From Marsupella aquatica (Eukaryota; Marchantiophyta), in the NCBI GenBank assembly GCA_973895155.1, contig OZ316891.1:18414001-18478000 (forward strand): a DNA stretch of 64,000 nucleotides, written 5' to 3'. Position 1 is the stretch's first letter. Every line of letters begins with the position of its first letter. Position numbers and translations under genes: made by a program. Shown here piece after piece: positions 47,360 to 59,600 of the stretch. Below the pieces are notes generated by a model. The model was given only the letters and a program-made list of their open reading frames with translations. It made no database searches and was not told where the DNA came from.

Positions 47360-49927
47360 TGTTTGACTAATTTCTCCAGTGGATCTTGGATGATTGAGCT
47401 CAAATAAACAGTGTGACCTTTGGAAACTGATTCAAACTCGTTACTGCAATAACATATTAATAATTGTTGCCATGCAACCTTGGGAGGTTAGGGGCGACCA
47501 CTACAAGGCAGAGTAGGTCCAGGGTTCGTACTCGGCAGTCAGTCGACCTGCACCAGTGGGAGGACATCACAGTAGTTTTTGACACGGTGGAATCTGCATC
47601 GAAGGGTCAGGTCAGGTCATAATGTTACTCGATTATTAGAACGAATTGGGCTGGCCTGCTCTACATCATGTTATGCGATTCATTGTGAACGAGTTGGACT
47701 ACATTATGAACAATTTGTTACAGTACTACCCACCAAGGTAGAATTGTCTCGAGCGCTTGGAATTTATCGTGCCCACATGCACGCATGATTCTTAGAGGTC
47801 CAGGTCTGCAAGTCGGGCCCCAGCTCAACATCGGATTGTAAGTGTTAGCTAGACTTTTCTGAACATATTCATTGATCCTCTTAAGACTCTAGGACTGTCA
47901 GGACCCAATTCAAGAAATGATTCATCATTCGAAAAGTACCAAAAGTTGAAGTGTCTCGGAAGTGAAAGTCAGTGCGAGACTGATGCTTTATTGAACACCT
48001 TCAAATTAGGTGCAGATCTCAACAAATGCTTGTAATCGTACAAATCTTGAACTTCCTTAGTGTGATTCAGCTTTCCACGGCATAGTGTATTCATCAGTTT
48101 GGAGATTTCAGGTGCATTATAATATCCCAAAACTCGAGTATGTGCTTTCATTTGCAAAATAATGGTCTGAAAACATTGATTTCTCGTGTGCGGTGTCACC
48201 GAGTCGGACGTCTCCAGGAAATATTTGCACTGAATTACTGGCCAGCTACAGATGTTTTGCACTTGGACACAAACTGCGAAATTTCGTTGCTAGAATAATC
48301 ACTGCAAATCACCCGTGTTATACTCATTTTGTCCTCAAAAATTAAACTTCCCTGAGATGGCAACCTGGCTCGTGATTGCGCTTGAGAATGAGTGGTGCGA
48401 ATTGTAACATTGGCCTGAATATTGCCTCCACGTGATATTGGCCATGCAATATGCCTAAAACCTTCTGTAGCTTGGTTTATTTCACAAGTCCTGTCAGTGC
48501 AGAAAAAGCAAGACCGCTGTACATATTGCCATGACAGGAAGCCGCCATCCCCTGATCAAGCTTGTAGCGATCGTAAGTAACGACTGCTTGAGAAAGCCCT
48601 TGACATTTAAGATTCTAGACTGCTTCTGTACGCAAATCCTGTTGTGACGCCGGCCTCAGAAACAGTAGTACTGTGCAGTGTTTCGGTGTTTCCTGTGGCC
48701 CACATTATGTCAAGTGTCGCCAAAATTTCACGGGTGAAAACTAACAGAGAATCTGCGTGCAGGAAGATGCCAGTCAGAATGATGAAGAAAGTTTGACATT
48801 CATCCTGATTCAGCTCGATTTCAGATGAGGAGGGTACGGACAGAGAAGGGAAAATCATGAGCTTCCATGAATCCACAAACTACACTGGGTGTGTGCCACG
48901 TCAAGTAATATCTTGGAGTTAAATAAGATTTGGGGTGGTCATTTCTACCAGTTTGGGATATGACAGTAAAAACTGCTATGCCCAAACCTCCCAACCATTC
49001 CAGTGAACTAAAATCATGTTGATGTGGATCTGGAGTTTTGTGCTGGTGTGTGTATGGTTGTTTTGCCTAAAATAAACAAATGAATTAAAATTCATTCAAA
49101 AAGCCAACATGCAAAAGCAGTGTGAATGGGTTGCTTGTGGGGTGTGTGCACGCTCGACAAGTTATTGTTAGGGTGTGTCAAAGCACAGTTGTACCTGAGT
49201 GAGTTACGACACAGGATATAAAATTCACTTATGGCCAGGATAGAATCTTAGTGGGTTACCAAAATACGTACCCCATAAGGGTGGTACATCCAAAAAAATT
49301 AAGCCATAACCAAGCCATAACCAAAGTGTTAGGAGAACTTTGACACGCCCTATTGGAGTAAGTGTGGTTTTCTACATTCCACTATCCTTAATCTAAATAC
49401 ACATTTTGCCATTAATAAATTGATTACTACATTGCATGTAGTCTATTGCCACTGTTGGTTCAGCAAAGTAACTATATAGTTTGCTCAAACTGTGCACATT
49501 TGACCAGGTTATATCAATGTATGGTGATAGGTCCAAGTCTTTCACTGGAACTACAAGTGACACCCTTTTCATTGTGACACCCTTTTCACTGGGACTTGCC
49601 ACGGATTGGTCAAATTCTGACTCTCTTAGCTTGAGAATTTGGTTGCATGTAGCAAAACAACCTGATTTTGACAATTGCTTGTGATAACCACGCTCCCTGT
49701 TGAAATCAACCTGCAAAGCAACGTGTGGCAGTTGAAAGAATGCCAAACTGCTCAGGCCATTGCTGAATGAGTCCATAACAATTTCGTGAGAAAATCTAAT
49801 CTAAACAATGCAAACTGTAAAATTTATCCTATTTGTTGACTTACTACCAGCTTTCCATCCTAATCAGACTTCTCTCTTCTCTAAGCTTAATCTCTATCCT
49901 TCTCCATTTGGTGAATAGTTGCGCTAA
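47360..49927. other. Possible decayed minus-strand gene, unassigned
   Basis: Minus-strand open frames at 49,776-49,393 (ATG, 127 codons), 48,876-48,607 (89 codons) and 48,262-47,969 (97 codons) are non-repetitive and could be exons of one gene. I find no recognised domain and no convincing splice chain. The plus strand shows nothing. Confidence 0.3.
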
Positions 49928-49956
49928 CACTAGTAGAAAATGGGGCCTTTTATGAC
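49928..49956 (+). repeat. CACTA-2 left terminal inverted repeat
   Basis: CACTAGTAGAAAATGGGGCC then TTTTATGAC. The bases TAA precede it and would be the 3-bp target duplication. Confidence 0.8.
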
Positions 49957-50350
49957 TATGACACATATGACTTATGTGCTCAAATGACAAAATATGTAAA
50001 TGACATAACATAAATGACATTGAAATGACTGTCCAAAATGACGGGGTGCAAAAAATGACTAATACTTGCAATAGTGTCATTTAAACCAATGAGCCAAATG
50101 ACTTTGACTGCTATAATGACAACAATCATGAGTTGTAGTCATTTTGGACAGTCTTTGTGAATGACACAATTAACAAAAACTCTGTCATATCAGTGTTTCA
50201 CATATGGGAAGTCATTTCAGACGACGGTGACTAATGACTAATAAATCAAATATGCAAATATCAGTGTTTAAAAATGTTAGTAGTCATTTAAACCAAAAGT
50301 GATAAATGACATGATAAACAACATATGACTATTTTGAGGTTTATGGTTTA
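49957..50350. repeat. CACTA-2 subterminal AAATGAC repeats
   Basis: More than fifteen AAATGAC, GTCATTT or close variants in both orientations within 400 bp. In En/Spm such clusters bind the TnpA-type protein. The motif differs from the TTGCGA of CACTA-1, so the two elements belong to different families. Confidence 0.8.
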
Positions 50351-50879
50351 GTACATGTTTTAGGGTTTAGGGTATGATTAGTCATCCAAAATGTATGGTA
50401 GTATATATAAAGACCAGTGGCACTCACATATTAGATTTGAAATACATTTAGAGACCTAACAAGCCTTCTTTTGTTGTGAGTCTCATCATTAAATTGATGT
50501 ACAACTTAAAGGCTTGATAATCTCTAATAAGTATGTACATTTAAATATATACTTGCACCCATTCATTACATCTTTCCTATATATGCCAAGGACTCCTGAA
50601 GTGTTTACATTCCTTAAGCTGTATTCACATTTCACATGTTTGAGTATAGATGGGGGCATGCAAGGTTGCCAAATAACACTCTCTGGCATAGGTCTAGGGT
50701 TTAAGGTTTAGAATTTAGGTACTACATGCCTATATTTGCTCATGTCATTTTTTTCAATATATTATTCATGTTATTTGCAAAGGATTCCCAATCATTTTTC
50801 CCGTCATTTTTGCTCTCACTCAACTTTCTAGTCATTTGACAAGTGCCGCTAGATGTCATTTATGCAAATGTCATTTGGG

Positions 50880-52860
50880 ATGTCAATGTTGTGGTCATGT
50901 ATGCCATGCAGAATATGACTCTTAAGAGCCTTTGGTGGCTGATTGACCCCATTGGTGATAGGGGCCGGCCATTAAGGATGATACCCACTTCACATGGTGC
51001 GGGATAGGGTACTTGACAACCCTGGGCCACTAGTTATGCCACTTGGCCTCCACAACACTTTTTAAAACACACATTTTGCATCATGGAAGGGCATCACCCA
51101 ACTTTGGGCAAAACACTCCCAAGTTGTTTGACTTTGGAGTCATTTGCCCAAAGTAATTTGGTCATTTGCAAGGGATCTTGAGTCATTTGTGCGTGTGACT
51201 AAAGGTTTTTGTCATTTGTGGAGTGCCGAGGGGTGTCATTTAAGCAAATGACACAAAAATAAGTCATTGATGATGTCAATGCGGCAGTCAAGCATGCCAT
51301 GGACAATATGACTCCTTGGGGCCTTTGGGGGCTTATTCGCAATATACGCGATCGTAGCCGGCCATTAGGGATGCTACCCACTCCACATGGCGCGGGATGG
51401 AGTACTTGTACACCCTGAGCCACTAGTTATGCCACTTGGCCTCCACAACACTTTTTAAAACACACATTTTGCATCATGGAAGGGCATCACCCAACTTTGG
51501 GCAAAACACTCCCAAGTTGTATGACTTTGGAGTCATTTGCCCAAAGTAATTTGGTCATTTGCAAGGGATCTTGAGTCATTTGTGTGTGTGACTAAAGGTT
51601 TTTGTCATTTGTGGAGTGCCGAGGGGTGTCATTTAAGCAAATGACACAAAAATAAGTCATTGATGATGTCAATGCGGCAGTCAAGCATGCCATGGACAAT
51701 ATGACTCCTTGGGGCCTATGGGGGCTTATTTGCAATATCTGTGATTGCAGCTGGCCATTAATTAGGGATGCTACCCACTCCACATGGTGCGGGATGGGGT
51801 ACTTGTACACCCTGAGCCACTAGTTATGCCATTTGGCCTCCTCAACACTTTTTAAAACACACATTTTACATCGCGGAAGGGCATCATCCAACTTTGGGCA
51901 AAACACTCCCAAGTTGTATGACTTTGGAGTCATTTGTCCAAAGGGGTCCAAATCACTCCCATATGGTCATTCCCAAGCCATTTTCAGTCAATTGTGCCTG
52001 TGAGTCATTGTGTTGGTCATTTTATTAGTGCTAGGATATGTCATTTATTCAAATGACACGGAAACGAGTCATTGTTCATGTCAATGTAGTAGTCATGCAT
52101 GCCATGGACAATATGACTCTTCTGGCCGCTGATCGGCCATTGTTGGTGATAGGGGCCCGCCATTGAGCATGCTACCCACTCCACATGGTGTGGGATAGGG
52201 TGCCCCTCAATCCTGGGCCACTAGTTATGACTAATTGGCAAAGCAATAGTTTTATGACCAAACTTTTGCACAATGATAGGGCATCACCCAACTTTGGGCA
52301 AAACACTCCCAAGTTGTACGACTTTCAAGTCATTTGCCCAAAGGGGTGCAAACCACTCATATTTTGTCATTTGCAAGGGATTTTGCGTCATTTATGCAAG
52401 TGACTGAATATTTTCGTCATTTATAGAGTCATAGGATACGTCATTCCTGCGTATGACACAAAAACAAGTCATTGATGATGTCAATGCGGCAGTCAAGCAT
52501 GCCATGGACAATATGACCCGTTGGGAGTTTCGGGGGCTAATTTGCAATATCCGTGATTGTAGCCGGCCATTAGGGATGCTACCCACTCCACATGGTGCGG
52601 AATGGGGTATTTGACAACCCTTGGCCACTAGTTATGCCAGTTGGCTTCCACAACACTTTTTAACATGCACATTCTGCATCATGGAAGGGCATCACTCAAC
52701 TTTGGGCAAAGCACTCCCAAGTTGTACGACTTACAAAAATGGTCATTGATGTCAATGCAACAATCATGTAAGCCACACACAATATGACTCATTACACCCC
52801 TTGATGACATATTCCGCCATATTGATGGTAGGAGCCGACCATGAGTTACATACACAAAAC
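50880..52860. repeat. Satellite-like tandem array, ~395-bp unit, five copies
   Basis: The landmark GCCATGGACAATATGAC occurs near 50,903 (variant), 51,296, 51,688, 52,101, 52,498 and as a short partial unit near 52,775. Each unit also has CACTCCACATGGTGCGGGAT, GGGCATCACCCAACTTTGGG and several GTCATTTG words. Units at 51.3 and 51.7 kb are nearly identical, so duplication is recent. The unit contains the AAATGAC motif, so the array is an amplified subterminal region. Confidence 0.9.
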
Positions 52861-53418
52861 AATGATATATATAGGGTGTACGACGGAACATGCATAATTA
52901 TGTTCATAAAAGGGCAGGGTTTAGGGTGAAGTGTTAAAATTAGACTAAGTCAGTCCACAATTATGTTTGAATGGGATCCTTCTAAACATACCCCCAAGCT
53001 CGCCCCCAAGACCTCATCAATCAATAAGCTCCCCCTTGTATGTATTTATATGTTTTGGGGGTCATAATGAGTAATGGTTTAGGGTGCACATGGCCCCCCC
53101 TTTCCTAAGGGTCTCCCAAGTCTTTTGATGGGGGATAGGATCACAGCATCTGGACCGTCTATGTAGCATCTATAATCATCCCCTCATGCAATCGTGGCCC
53201 TTTGCACAGGAATGTTATTTTACACTACCTTGCATTGGATGCCTTCCTTAGTCCGGTCAAACATCAAGAACAGCATATCGAATGTTGCGTTTTGTGTCCC
53301 AGTCGGTGCAGGTTTACGTGTAGGGTTTACCGTTGCAAGGCAGTGCATGCTCAGGCAGAGTGCTCTCACATTGTCACCCGACAACATTAGGGCTGTGAGT
53401 TTCCTCGTAGCGATAAGC

Positions 53419-53561
53419 GGGGAGTTGAGGTGCGACCTTCAGTTGGTGTTGTGGGGAGTGAGTGCGCAACCTTGGTGCTGCGGGGAGTCAAGGTGCGACC
53501 TTGGTGCTACGGGGAGTCGACGGACTAAACTGCGGGGAGTCGATCGACCTTGGTGCTGCAT
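53419..53561 (+). repeat. Short tandem repeats, ~25-35-bp unit
   Basis: About five copies of GGGGAGT followed by GGTGCGACCTTGGTGCTGC variants, ending just before the nested inverted-repeat element. Confidence 0.8.
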
Positions 53562-53570
53562 TCATGGGTA

Positions 53571-53602
53571 AACACGTTGACGGACCAAACGATAAGTGTG
53601 AC
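53571..53602 (+). repeat. Left terminal inverted repeat of the nested element
   Basis: AACACGTTGACGGACCAAAC then GATAAGTGTGAC. Confidence 0.85.
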
Positions 53603-53639
53603 AGGCTTCTCGTTTGGGCCACCCCAAATTTTTTCTAAG

Positions 53640-55700
53640 TGTAAAATGCGACGTGATACAAACCAAGATTTCCTACAAAATCAAACATTTTCAAGCGCAA
53701 AATCAAAACATCTCAAACTTTGACTAGTGAACCTTACAAAACGAGGTGGAATGACATTTTGTATCACCAAGTTTTATCGAGGCAATACGAAATATGATAC
53801 GGGGCATCACATTTCACATTCCTTAACAAGTAAATTCGATGTGATTGCTTTATCAATAGAGAATATTCCAAAAAGATACCAACTATGGTCAAGTTAACCC
53901 ATTAATAATTGTACTATGGTAAAACTTAACTCGACCACAGTACAAACTAAACTAGGCTGAATCTGAAAAGTATATATAAAGGACCACAAAAAATAATTAG
54001 CTTCATAATTTTGTTTTGTGTCCTCTAACCCATGTTACTCCTTCCTCAATGTTGAAAGCAATTGTCCATACAAACCCGGATTCAACAAGGCCACCGACTA
54101 AAATGCTAGTAGTTATCCTCACTTATCCTCCTTTTCCTTTACTTCAAACCCAAATCTGATTCTTTGTATCACATTTCAGATTCTTAATGTTACTTTACCA
54201 TTCAAAAGTGATAGAGTACTCTTGAAAGCAAAACCCAAATCTGATACGCTGTATCACATTTTGGATTCCTAAAGGGTTGAAAGAGGTATTAGTTTGAGTG
54301 GGAAATGAGGGTATTGGGCTTGAGAATTAGATTTTGGATATACTTGCTTGAACAATCCAAAATCTGATACGTGTATCAGATTTTGTATTCTTTATAGAGA
54401 TTTTGTAATTTTGTTTCGGTGATCATCCTTTGCATTCCAATGCAAATTCCTGGTCATTTTGAATCTGGTGTCGGTATTCCTATATCCAATGCTCTCATCA
54501 CGGACGAGACTTGCTTCCTCTCTGTTCTAAATTGAACAAATGCTTCCGGGGATCCTAAAGGTGAGCCAATCTGACGTCATTGACATAGAAAATTGAGTAG
54601 ACAACATTTATCTGGTTTAGTGGGTGAGACGTAATATGAAGAAATGTCTTTGTCACTTCCCTCTGAATCGGAGTCTTTAATGTCTACTTGGGGCTCCACT
54701 CGCTTAGAGGGTGGAAGTTTGGCTTGCAAATGAGAAGGAATAAATCTATGAACAACCCCGGGGGAGGATTGGATGTAACTAGCAATGCTTTCTTATGACT
54801 CAGAGCTAGACATGGTTATCATAAACTCTATACAACCCAGGTTTTCTCACAAGATGTGCCTCTACGACTGTTTAAATACTACAAAATTTTCAAAATCTTG
54901 AGCACCCCACAAATGAAAAATATGAAGGTCCTATGAAAGTGAAGCTCAAAATTTGATGACGGACCATGCTTTTATAGTTTTGGGGTTGTGTTTGCCACGT
55001 GGCATAGCTTGATTGGTTTTCACTAAGAGACAAAATATAGAAATGATCTGGTTTCCAGAATTTTGAGAGCATTATGATCCAGGTATCATGGTTAGGATTA
55101 TACTCAATGTTTTGCTTCTAGTGACAAATGGACTGACCAGGTGTTTTGATAGGAGGTTTTTGGGTGTTCGCAATAATTCTGATCTGTGTATCATGATTGT
55201 AATTCCTCTCAAGGTTTGGAGGACTGGAAAATAATTTAAAGCATGTTTTTGAAGATGTGTTTTGAGTTTGGGAACCCAACAATCCAAGGATCACAAATTA
55301 ATTGAATTCCTCCCATTATTTTATGCGCTAGAAAATTATTTGTATTTTCAATGGGTAGTTTTGTGTATTGGCAACAATCCATGATCCGTGGATCATGGTT
55401 GGGATTAGGTTTGATGGTTTGAATCGTGCAACAGTGTCATTTAGTTGTGAGTCTTAGCTTAACCGGAAGTGAGTTAAAGTAACTGACTATGGATGTAACT
55501 GCGCAGTTGCATGGTAGTCCCCAAACCTTGGGTTCACATGACGATCAAATTTGGAGTTTTGGGTATCTTTCAATTCATAAATTATTACTATTATTTTGAA
55601 TTTGTTGTCAAACATCGTTTGGGCAGGTTGCAAAAGTCAATTCGTAAACTGAATCCAAAATTTGATACGTGGTATCACTTTTGGTATGTGAAAAGTTAAG
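53640..55700. repeat. Interspersed palindromes TGATACGTGTATCA / TGATCCGTGGATCA
   Basis: At least ten sites such as CTGATACGTGTATCAGATTT (54,364), CTGATACGCTGTATCACATT (54,240), TTGATACGTGGTATCAC (55,660), ATCCATGATCCGTGGATCAT (55,376) and GATCCAGGTATCATGGTT (55,075). Many are flanked by AAATCT or ATTTTGG. No coding sequence is supported between them. Confidence 0.8.
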
Positions 55701-56004
55701 CGTACTGTTGCTCATCATAAAAAATTTAGTTTTTGGTCAAAATCTTGAGTTTGGAAACAATTGCAAAAATTTATCTAACACATTTTATTTTTCCAAATGT
55801 GTGTATTCTAGTCTCTAGTCTCTCGCAAAACATGACATCCAAATATTTTATTTCCAAATCATTAGTTTAGCTCCCAAAACGTCACTAGGAGCAATACGAA
55901 AACTGATCCATTTCTTAATTTTTTTCAAAAAAGCTTGTTTTAACAAAAAAACATGTTTTGTATTACCATTTTTTGCAAAATCTGAAGAGGCTTCTCGTTT
56001 GGTG

Positions 56005-56036
56005 GTCACACTTCTCGTTTGGTCCGTCAACGTGTT
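56005..56036 (-). repeat. Right terminal inverted repeat of the nested element
   Basis: Plus strand GTCACACTTCTCGTTTGG then TCCGTCAACGTGTT; one mismatch to the left end. Confidence 0.85.
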
Positions 56037-56040
56037 GGTA

Positions 56041-58592
56041 GACATTGAAGGAGGGCCGCTGCGCTTGGCTGCCATTGTCGAGGCCCCGGGTCGAGGCAGG
56101 TAGGAGGACAGCTGCTACCATCGTCGAGGGCAACCTGCTTGCAAAATGGGAGAGTGATGAGTTGTTGTGTGGGAGGTGCGGGTTTCACCGTGGGGAGGTT
56201 TGCACTTGGAGGTTGAGACCAAGCTCTTCATTGGAGGATTGCCTTATTTTGACTGCAAAGGTTTTTGAGAACCAGCTCAGTGGAACTCAGCTTGCTCAGT
56301 GGAAACTTGTAGCTTCTTGTCACTAAGGTTGGCTGCTTACAGAGCAAGCTTGGTGGAGAAAGGACTCCGCAACACCGTTGCTCCCTCGGACTATCTACAG
56401 AGCGCAAGCTCCTGTATGTGCAAGTTGAGACCCGGGACCTTCAATGTTGTAGTTGCCTCCAACCTGCAACGCTGCTGCAACGCCATTGCTCGCAAGCTGC
56501 TACAGAGCGCAACCTCTTGCGACTTCCACCTCAAAGGTATGACATGGATGATTGGAGTCAGTGGATAGTTGCGCATTCTCTGTCCAATTTATGTGGCACT
56601 ACGTCCCCCAAGTAAGTATCTGGCCGTGCTGCAATGTTGTGCTTCGAGCTGCGATGAAGGTGGACATGCATTAGAGATACCCTGTGTGTCCCAAGCACTA
56701 GAATAGACTGTGGCCTACTTTGCTTTGTCTATCCTTGAAGTTGCTTGATGCCACACACAGCGGCTTCATCACATCAAGTGTTCCGCAGACTCTCGTCTCT
56801 TATTTCAAGCTTCCTATTTCTACCAACATTGCTCTGAGTCTTAAAAAACTTTAATGATCAATTCCTCTTCAATGCTCTCTGTTGCTCTCCAGAAGTTTGC
56901 GTTCCTGACTGTATTCCTGTTCATTTTCTATTCATTTTTGTTCAGTTTATGTCCTTGTCTGGCCATACCTCAATTTTTGTCTTTTCTCATACTCTGCTTA
57001 CTATGCTTTGTCATGCAGTATACTCATTTACTACAGATTGAATGTGGAGCCGATTGGAGGTGGGCATTGGAGTTGCGATGACCAGCAAGGTGAGTCCAAG
57101 AGGATTGCATCCTCAAGCTTAGGGAAAGAAAAGCTCTTTTTTCCTTGTATCCCCCGTTCTATCCTACTCCTCCTGCATGCAATAATTTCTAACTGTATTC
57201 TCGTTTCTTACCTGTGTTGGACATACGTGCATTCTAAAGAGACTAGTCGCTGCTGAGGTGCCGCGATTGGATCTGCATTGGAGCTGCATTCCTGCCTGCA
57301 TCATCCAAAGATTCTAAGGAGGATTGGAGCTTTGTTTTACAATTTGCGCCATCTGTAAGTATCTTGTGCTCAAATACTAGAGAGCAGTCTTACAAATTTT
57401 TTGCAATGCTGTCAGAGGTGTCTAGATTGTTGGACTATTGAATTGGTTGCCCATTCTTTGTGTTCTTCCTATTGCTGGTACTTATTTTTTGTGGAACATC
57501 CTAGTGAATTTAAGCTACGCAAATTGCCATAAGTCACAAAGGCATCTTTCATGCCATCTGGATATTGTGCCATCAAATTTTACGTTCCATTTCTTACATG
57601 ATTGTGTTGGACTGACATTGGACCTGCATATCTGAAGAGACTTGTTGCTGCACCGGTGCGGTTAGTATTGGATAACCCTAAAGCTGCATTCCCACAAGCT
57701 GCAGCATCCAGGGATTCTAAGGAAGATTGGACCCTTGTTTGGTGGTGCTGCTACACAAGAAGGCTCCAGTGGAGGTGGGCTTGCTTGCATCCATGTCGTG
57801 TGTTTGTTGTTGTGATCGATTGGGTTGCTGTTGAGATTTATTTTTCTTGAATTTAGAAAATGCTTAATTGAGTCGTCTTGACTGTTTTTTCTTCACTAAG
57901 TAACAAGGCGGCCCCAAGAGACTCTGAATAAAATCCCTAAATCCTTGAAAGAACATCATTTTAAGAGTTGTGGTGACTTTCTACAGTGGTGACTTGATGT
58001 GGAGGTGAGCTTATTTCTCAGTGAAGGGGGGCCCAGTCCACTGTACTCAGATAATGACTTGTGTGCAGTGGCTAGTATACCAGTTCCTTTCTTTGTGCAA
58101 GTAAGACCTGTGAATGTTTAAATGAGTTTTTAAAAGGATAGAGGTTTTAATCCGATGTAGTTAGCCCCCCCCCCCCACAAGAAGAGCTACAGCCCTGTCT
58201 ATACTATCCCCAGTCGCTACTGAATTCTACCTGCTCCAACAAGTATTGAATGAGTACAATTTCAGTGAACAATATTTAATTTGTGTGCTCTATGGTCTTC
58301 ACAGTGGTTGCCTTTTTGAATAAACTTCTCTTTGACTCTTCTGAACATTTTTTCCAAGTCTGCCTGACACTAAACCCTGAACTGCTTGCTCTCTGTGCAG
58401 AGCACCCTTAAGCCAAAGCCAAGTTATTTTTGACATTGCTTGTACTCCGTGAGATCAAGGTGGGCAGGACATCTCCTGATTTGTACTAAGACCTCTTACG
58501 GTAAGTACACTATGTCCACATACCATCTTTGTACTTGTCTGTTGCCCTTCTCCATACACTTCTTGTAATATTCAAGGTAATTACATGTGCAG
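56041..58592 (+). other. Probable 5' exons and introns upstream of the PHD gene
   Basis: Contains a diverged ~395-bp duplication and GC-richer pieces that could be exons (for example 56,045-56,320 and 57,640-57,760), but no domain is recognised. A donor-like GTAAGTAC at 58,500 and the acceptor at 58,592 fit an intron just before the PHD exon. Confidence 0.4.
57200..57745 (+). repeat. Diverged ~395-bp direct duplication
   Basis: GTGTTGGACATACG...AAGAGACTAGTCGCTGCTG (57,212 on) and GTGTTGGACTGACATT...AAGAGACTTGTTGCTGCAC (57,604 on). Both run on through GCTGCATTCC to GATTCTAAGGA(G/A)GATTGGA. Confidence 0.75.
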
Positions 58593-59314
58593 ATCCACGC
58601 ATGACATCGGGCATGGCACGAGCTGATGCTGCCTGGCTGGATCCAAAGTTTGCCCATAAAGAACACCTTCGCTTGGATCCCCCTTGTTGTTTTGAATGTG
58701 ATGAGGGAGGCACTATTTTGTTTTGCGATGGGCCTTGCAGTCATCATTTCCATTACTTAGTTCATGGCCAGCAAGCTCCTCAGGAGCCTGATGGCCATGG
58801 GCCTGAGTGCACACCCGTTGCCATTTCTAGAGGGCATGATTGGGCCAAGGAGTGGCTCTGTGACCTCTGTCAGCAGAACCAAGGTCGTTGCTTTGCTTGT
58901 GGACTACTTGGCCGAACCCTAAAGCCCACTACAGATGAGCCCCTTGTGGTCCAGTGTGCACAAGATGACTGCTCTTCTTTTTATCACGTGGGTTGTCTGC
59001 GGACCATACTGAGGGCAAGGGAGTTGCCTCTCCTGGGGTACGCACAAAACTCAGATGCACATCCCGCTGCTCTGATATGCCCAAGGCATTATTGTGATGT
59101 TTGCAAGGAGTATCGGGATGGCATCTGGGAATTCATCCAGTGTCGTAGGTGCCCTCGTGCGTGGTGCAGGGATGAGGGACCATAGGCAGACAAACACCTC
59201 AAGAGAGGGGTGAAGGGTAGAGAAACGTGGGATATTGGTCCATGGCGTATGGTGTACTGCAATCGCCATGTCATTCCAGAGAGTTCTGATGTGCCACCTC
59301 ATGATTTCAAATAG
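58593..59314 (+). pseudogene. EDM2/NSD-like multi-PHD zinc-finger protein
   Basis: The exon opens after GTGCAG at 58,592; an ATG lies at 58,602. Cys/His modules come in the order known from plant EDM2 and animal NSD proteins: CCFECDEGGTILFCDGPC...HHFH (PHD, about 58,685-58,755), WLCDLCQQNQGRCFACGLLG (58,853-58,912), VQCAQDDCSSFYHVGCL (58,951-59,001), CPRHYCDVCKEY (59,080-59,115) and IQCRRCPRAWC (59,136-59,168). WRMVYCNRHVIPES follows near the end, matching the (R)xLIYCxxHEI segment after the EDM2 PHDs. An in-frame TAG at 59,183 splits it, then the frame runs to TAG at 59,314. EDM2 is a nuclear reader that binds methylated histone H3 and acts at transposon-containing heterochromatin. This copy sits 1.4 kb upstream of a Tnp2 gene, same strand. 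Host-gene fragment captured by a CACTA is my reading; a neighbouring host gene is the alternative. Confidence 0.8.
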
Positions 59315-59407
59315 ATGATAAGCCTTAGTTCAGTTGTGTAGAAAACACTGCCTAGTACAAAGTATATTGAACTTGTCATGGGTTAAGGACTTCTGGAGGA
59401 TACTGGA

Positions 59408-59600
59408 CACAAAATGGACTAAAGGGGTACAGTGGAGCACCAGAGTTTTTTGTTGGATGAAAATAGAGTGAAGTGCCAAGTTGGATTCAATGGACTAAAC
59501 TGAAATGGACTAAAGCAGGATGATTGTATGAAATGGACTAAACTGCCTGATTGTATGAAGTGGACTAAATTGTCTCACTGTATGAAGTGGACTACACCTG
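59408..59600 (+). repeat. TGGACTAAA short-repeat cluster
   Basis: Six copies of (A)ATGGACTAAA or GTGGACTA(A/C), several preceded by GATTGTATGAA, between the PHD gene and the transposase gene. It resembles transposon subterminal repeats, but the word differs from those at either CACTA end. Confidence 0.75.

Larger units (their letters stand above)
53571..56036. mobile_element. Nested 2.5-kb inverted-repeat transposon, non-autonomous
   Basis: Left end AACACGTTGACGGACCAAAC and its reverse complement at 56,036 match over 31 of 32 positions (to GTGTGAC). Both ends are followed by an inner GGCTTCTCGTTTGG word. GGTA flanks both sides (53,567-53,570 and 56,037-56,040), a possible 4-bp target duplication. 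No transposase or other protein domain is seen. The interior is filled with palindromes of the form TGATACGTGTATCA. Confidence 0.75.

Noticed and set aside
47470-47540. Second tRNA/SINE-like block with GGGTTCGTACTC
   Set aside because: Only a B-box-like word; no matching A box at proper spacing.
50340-50375. Interstitial telomere repeat (TTTAGGG)
   Set aside because: Only about two exact units, with similar words scattered elsewhere; not a telomeric array.
53194-53571. 125-codon plus-strand open frame
   Set aside because: Its second half is the ~30-bp tandem repeat and it ends at the nested transposon; no family similarity.
53715-53735. ACTAGTG as the right end of CACTA-2
   Set aside because: Only seven bases fit; the neighbouring sequence does not match the reverse complement of the left terminus.
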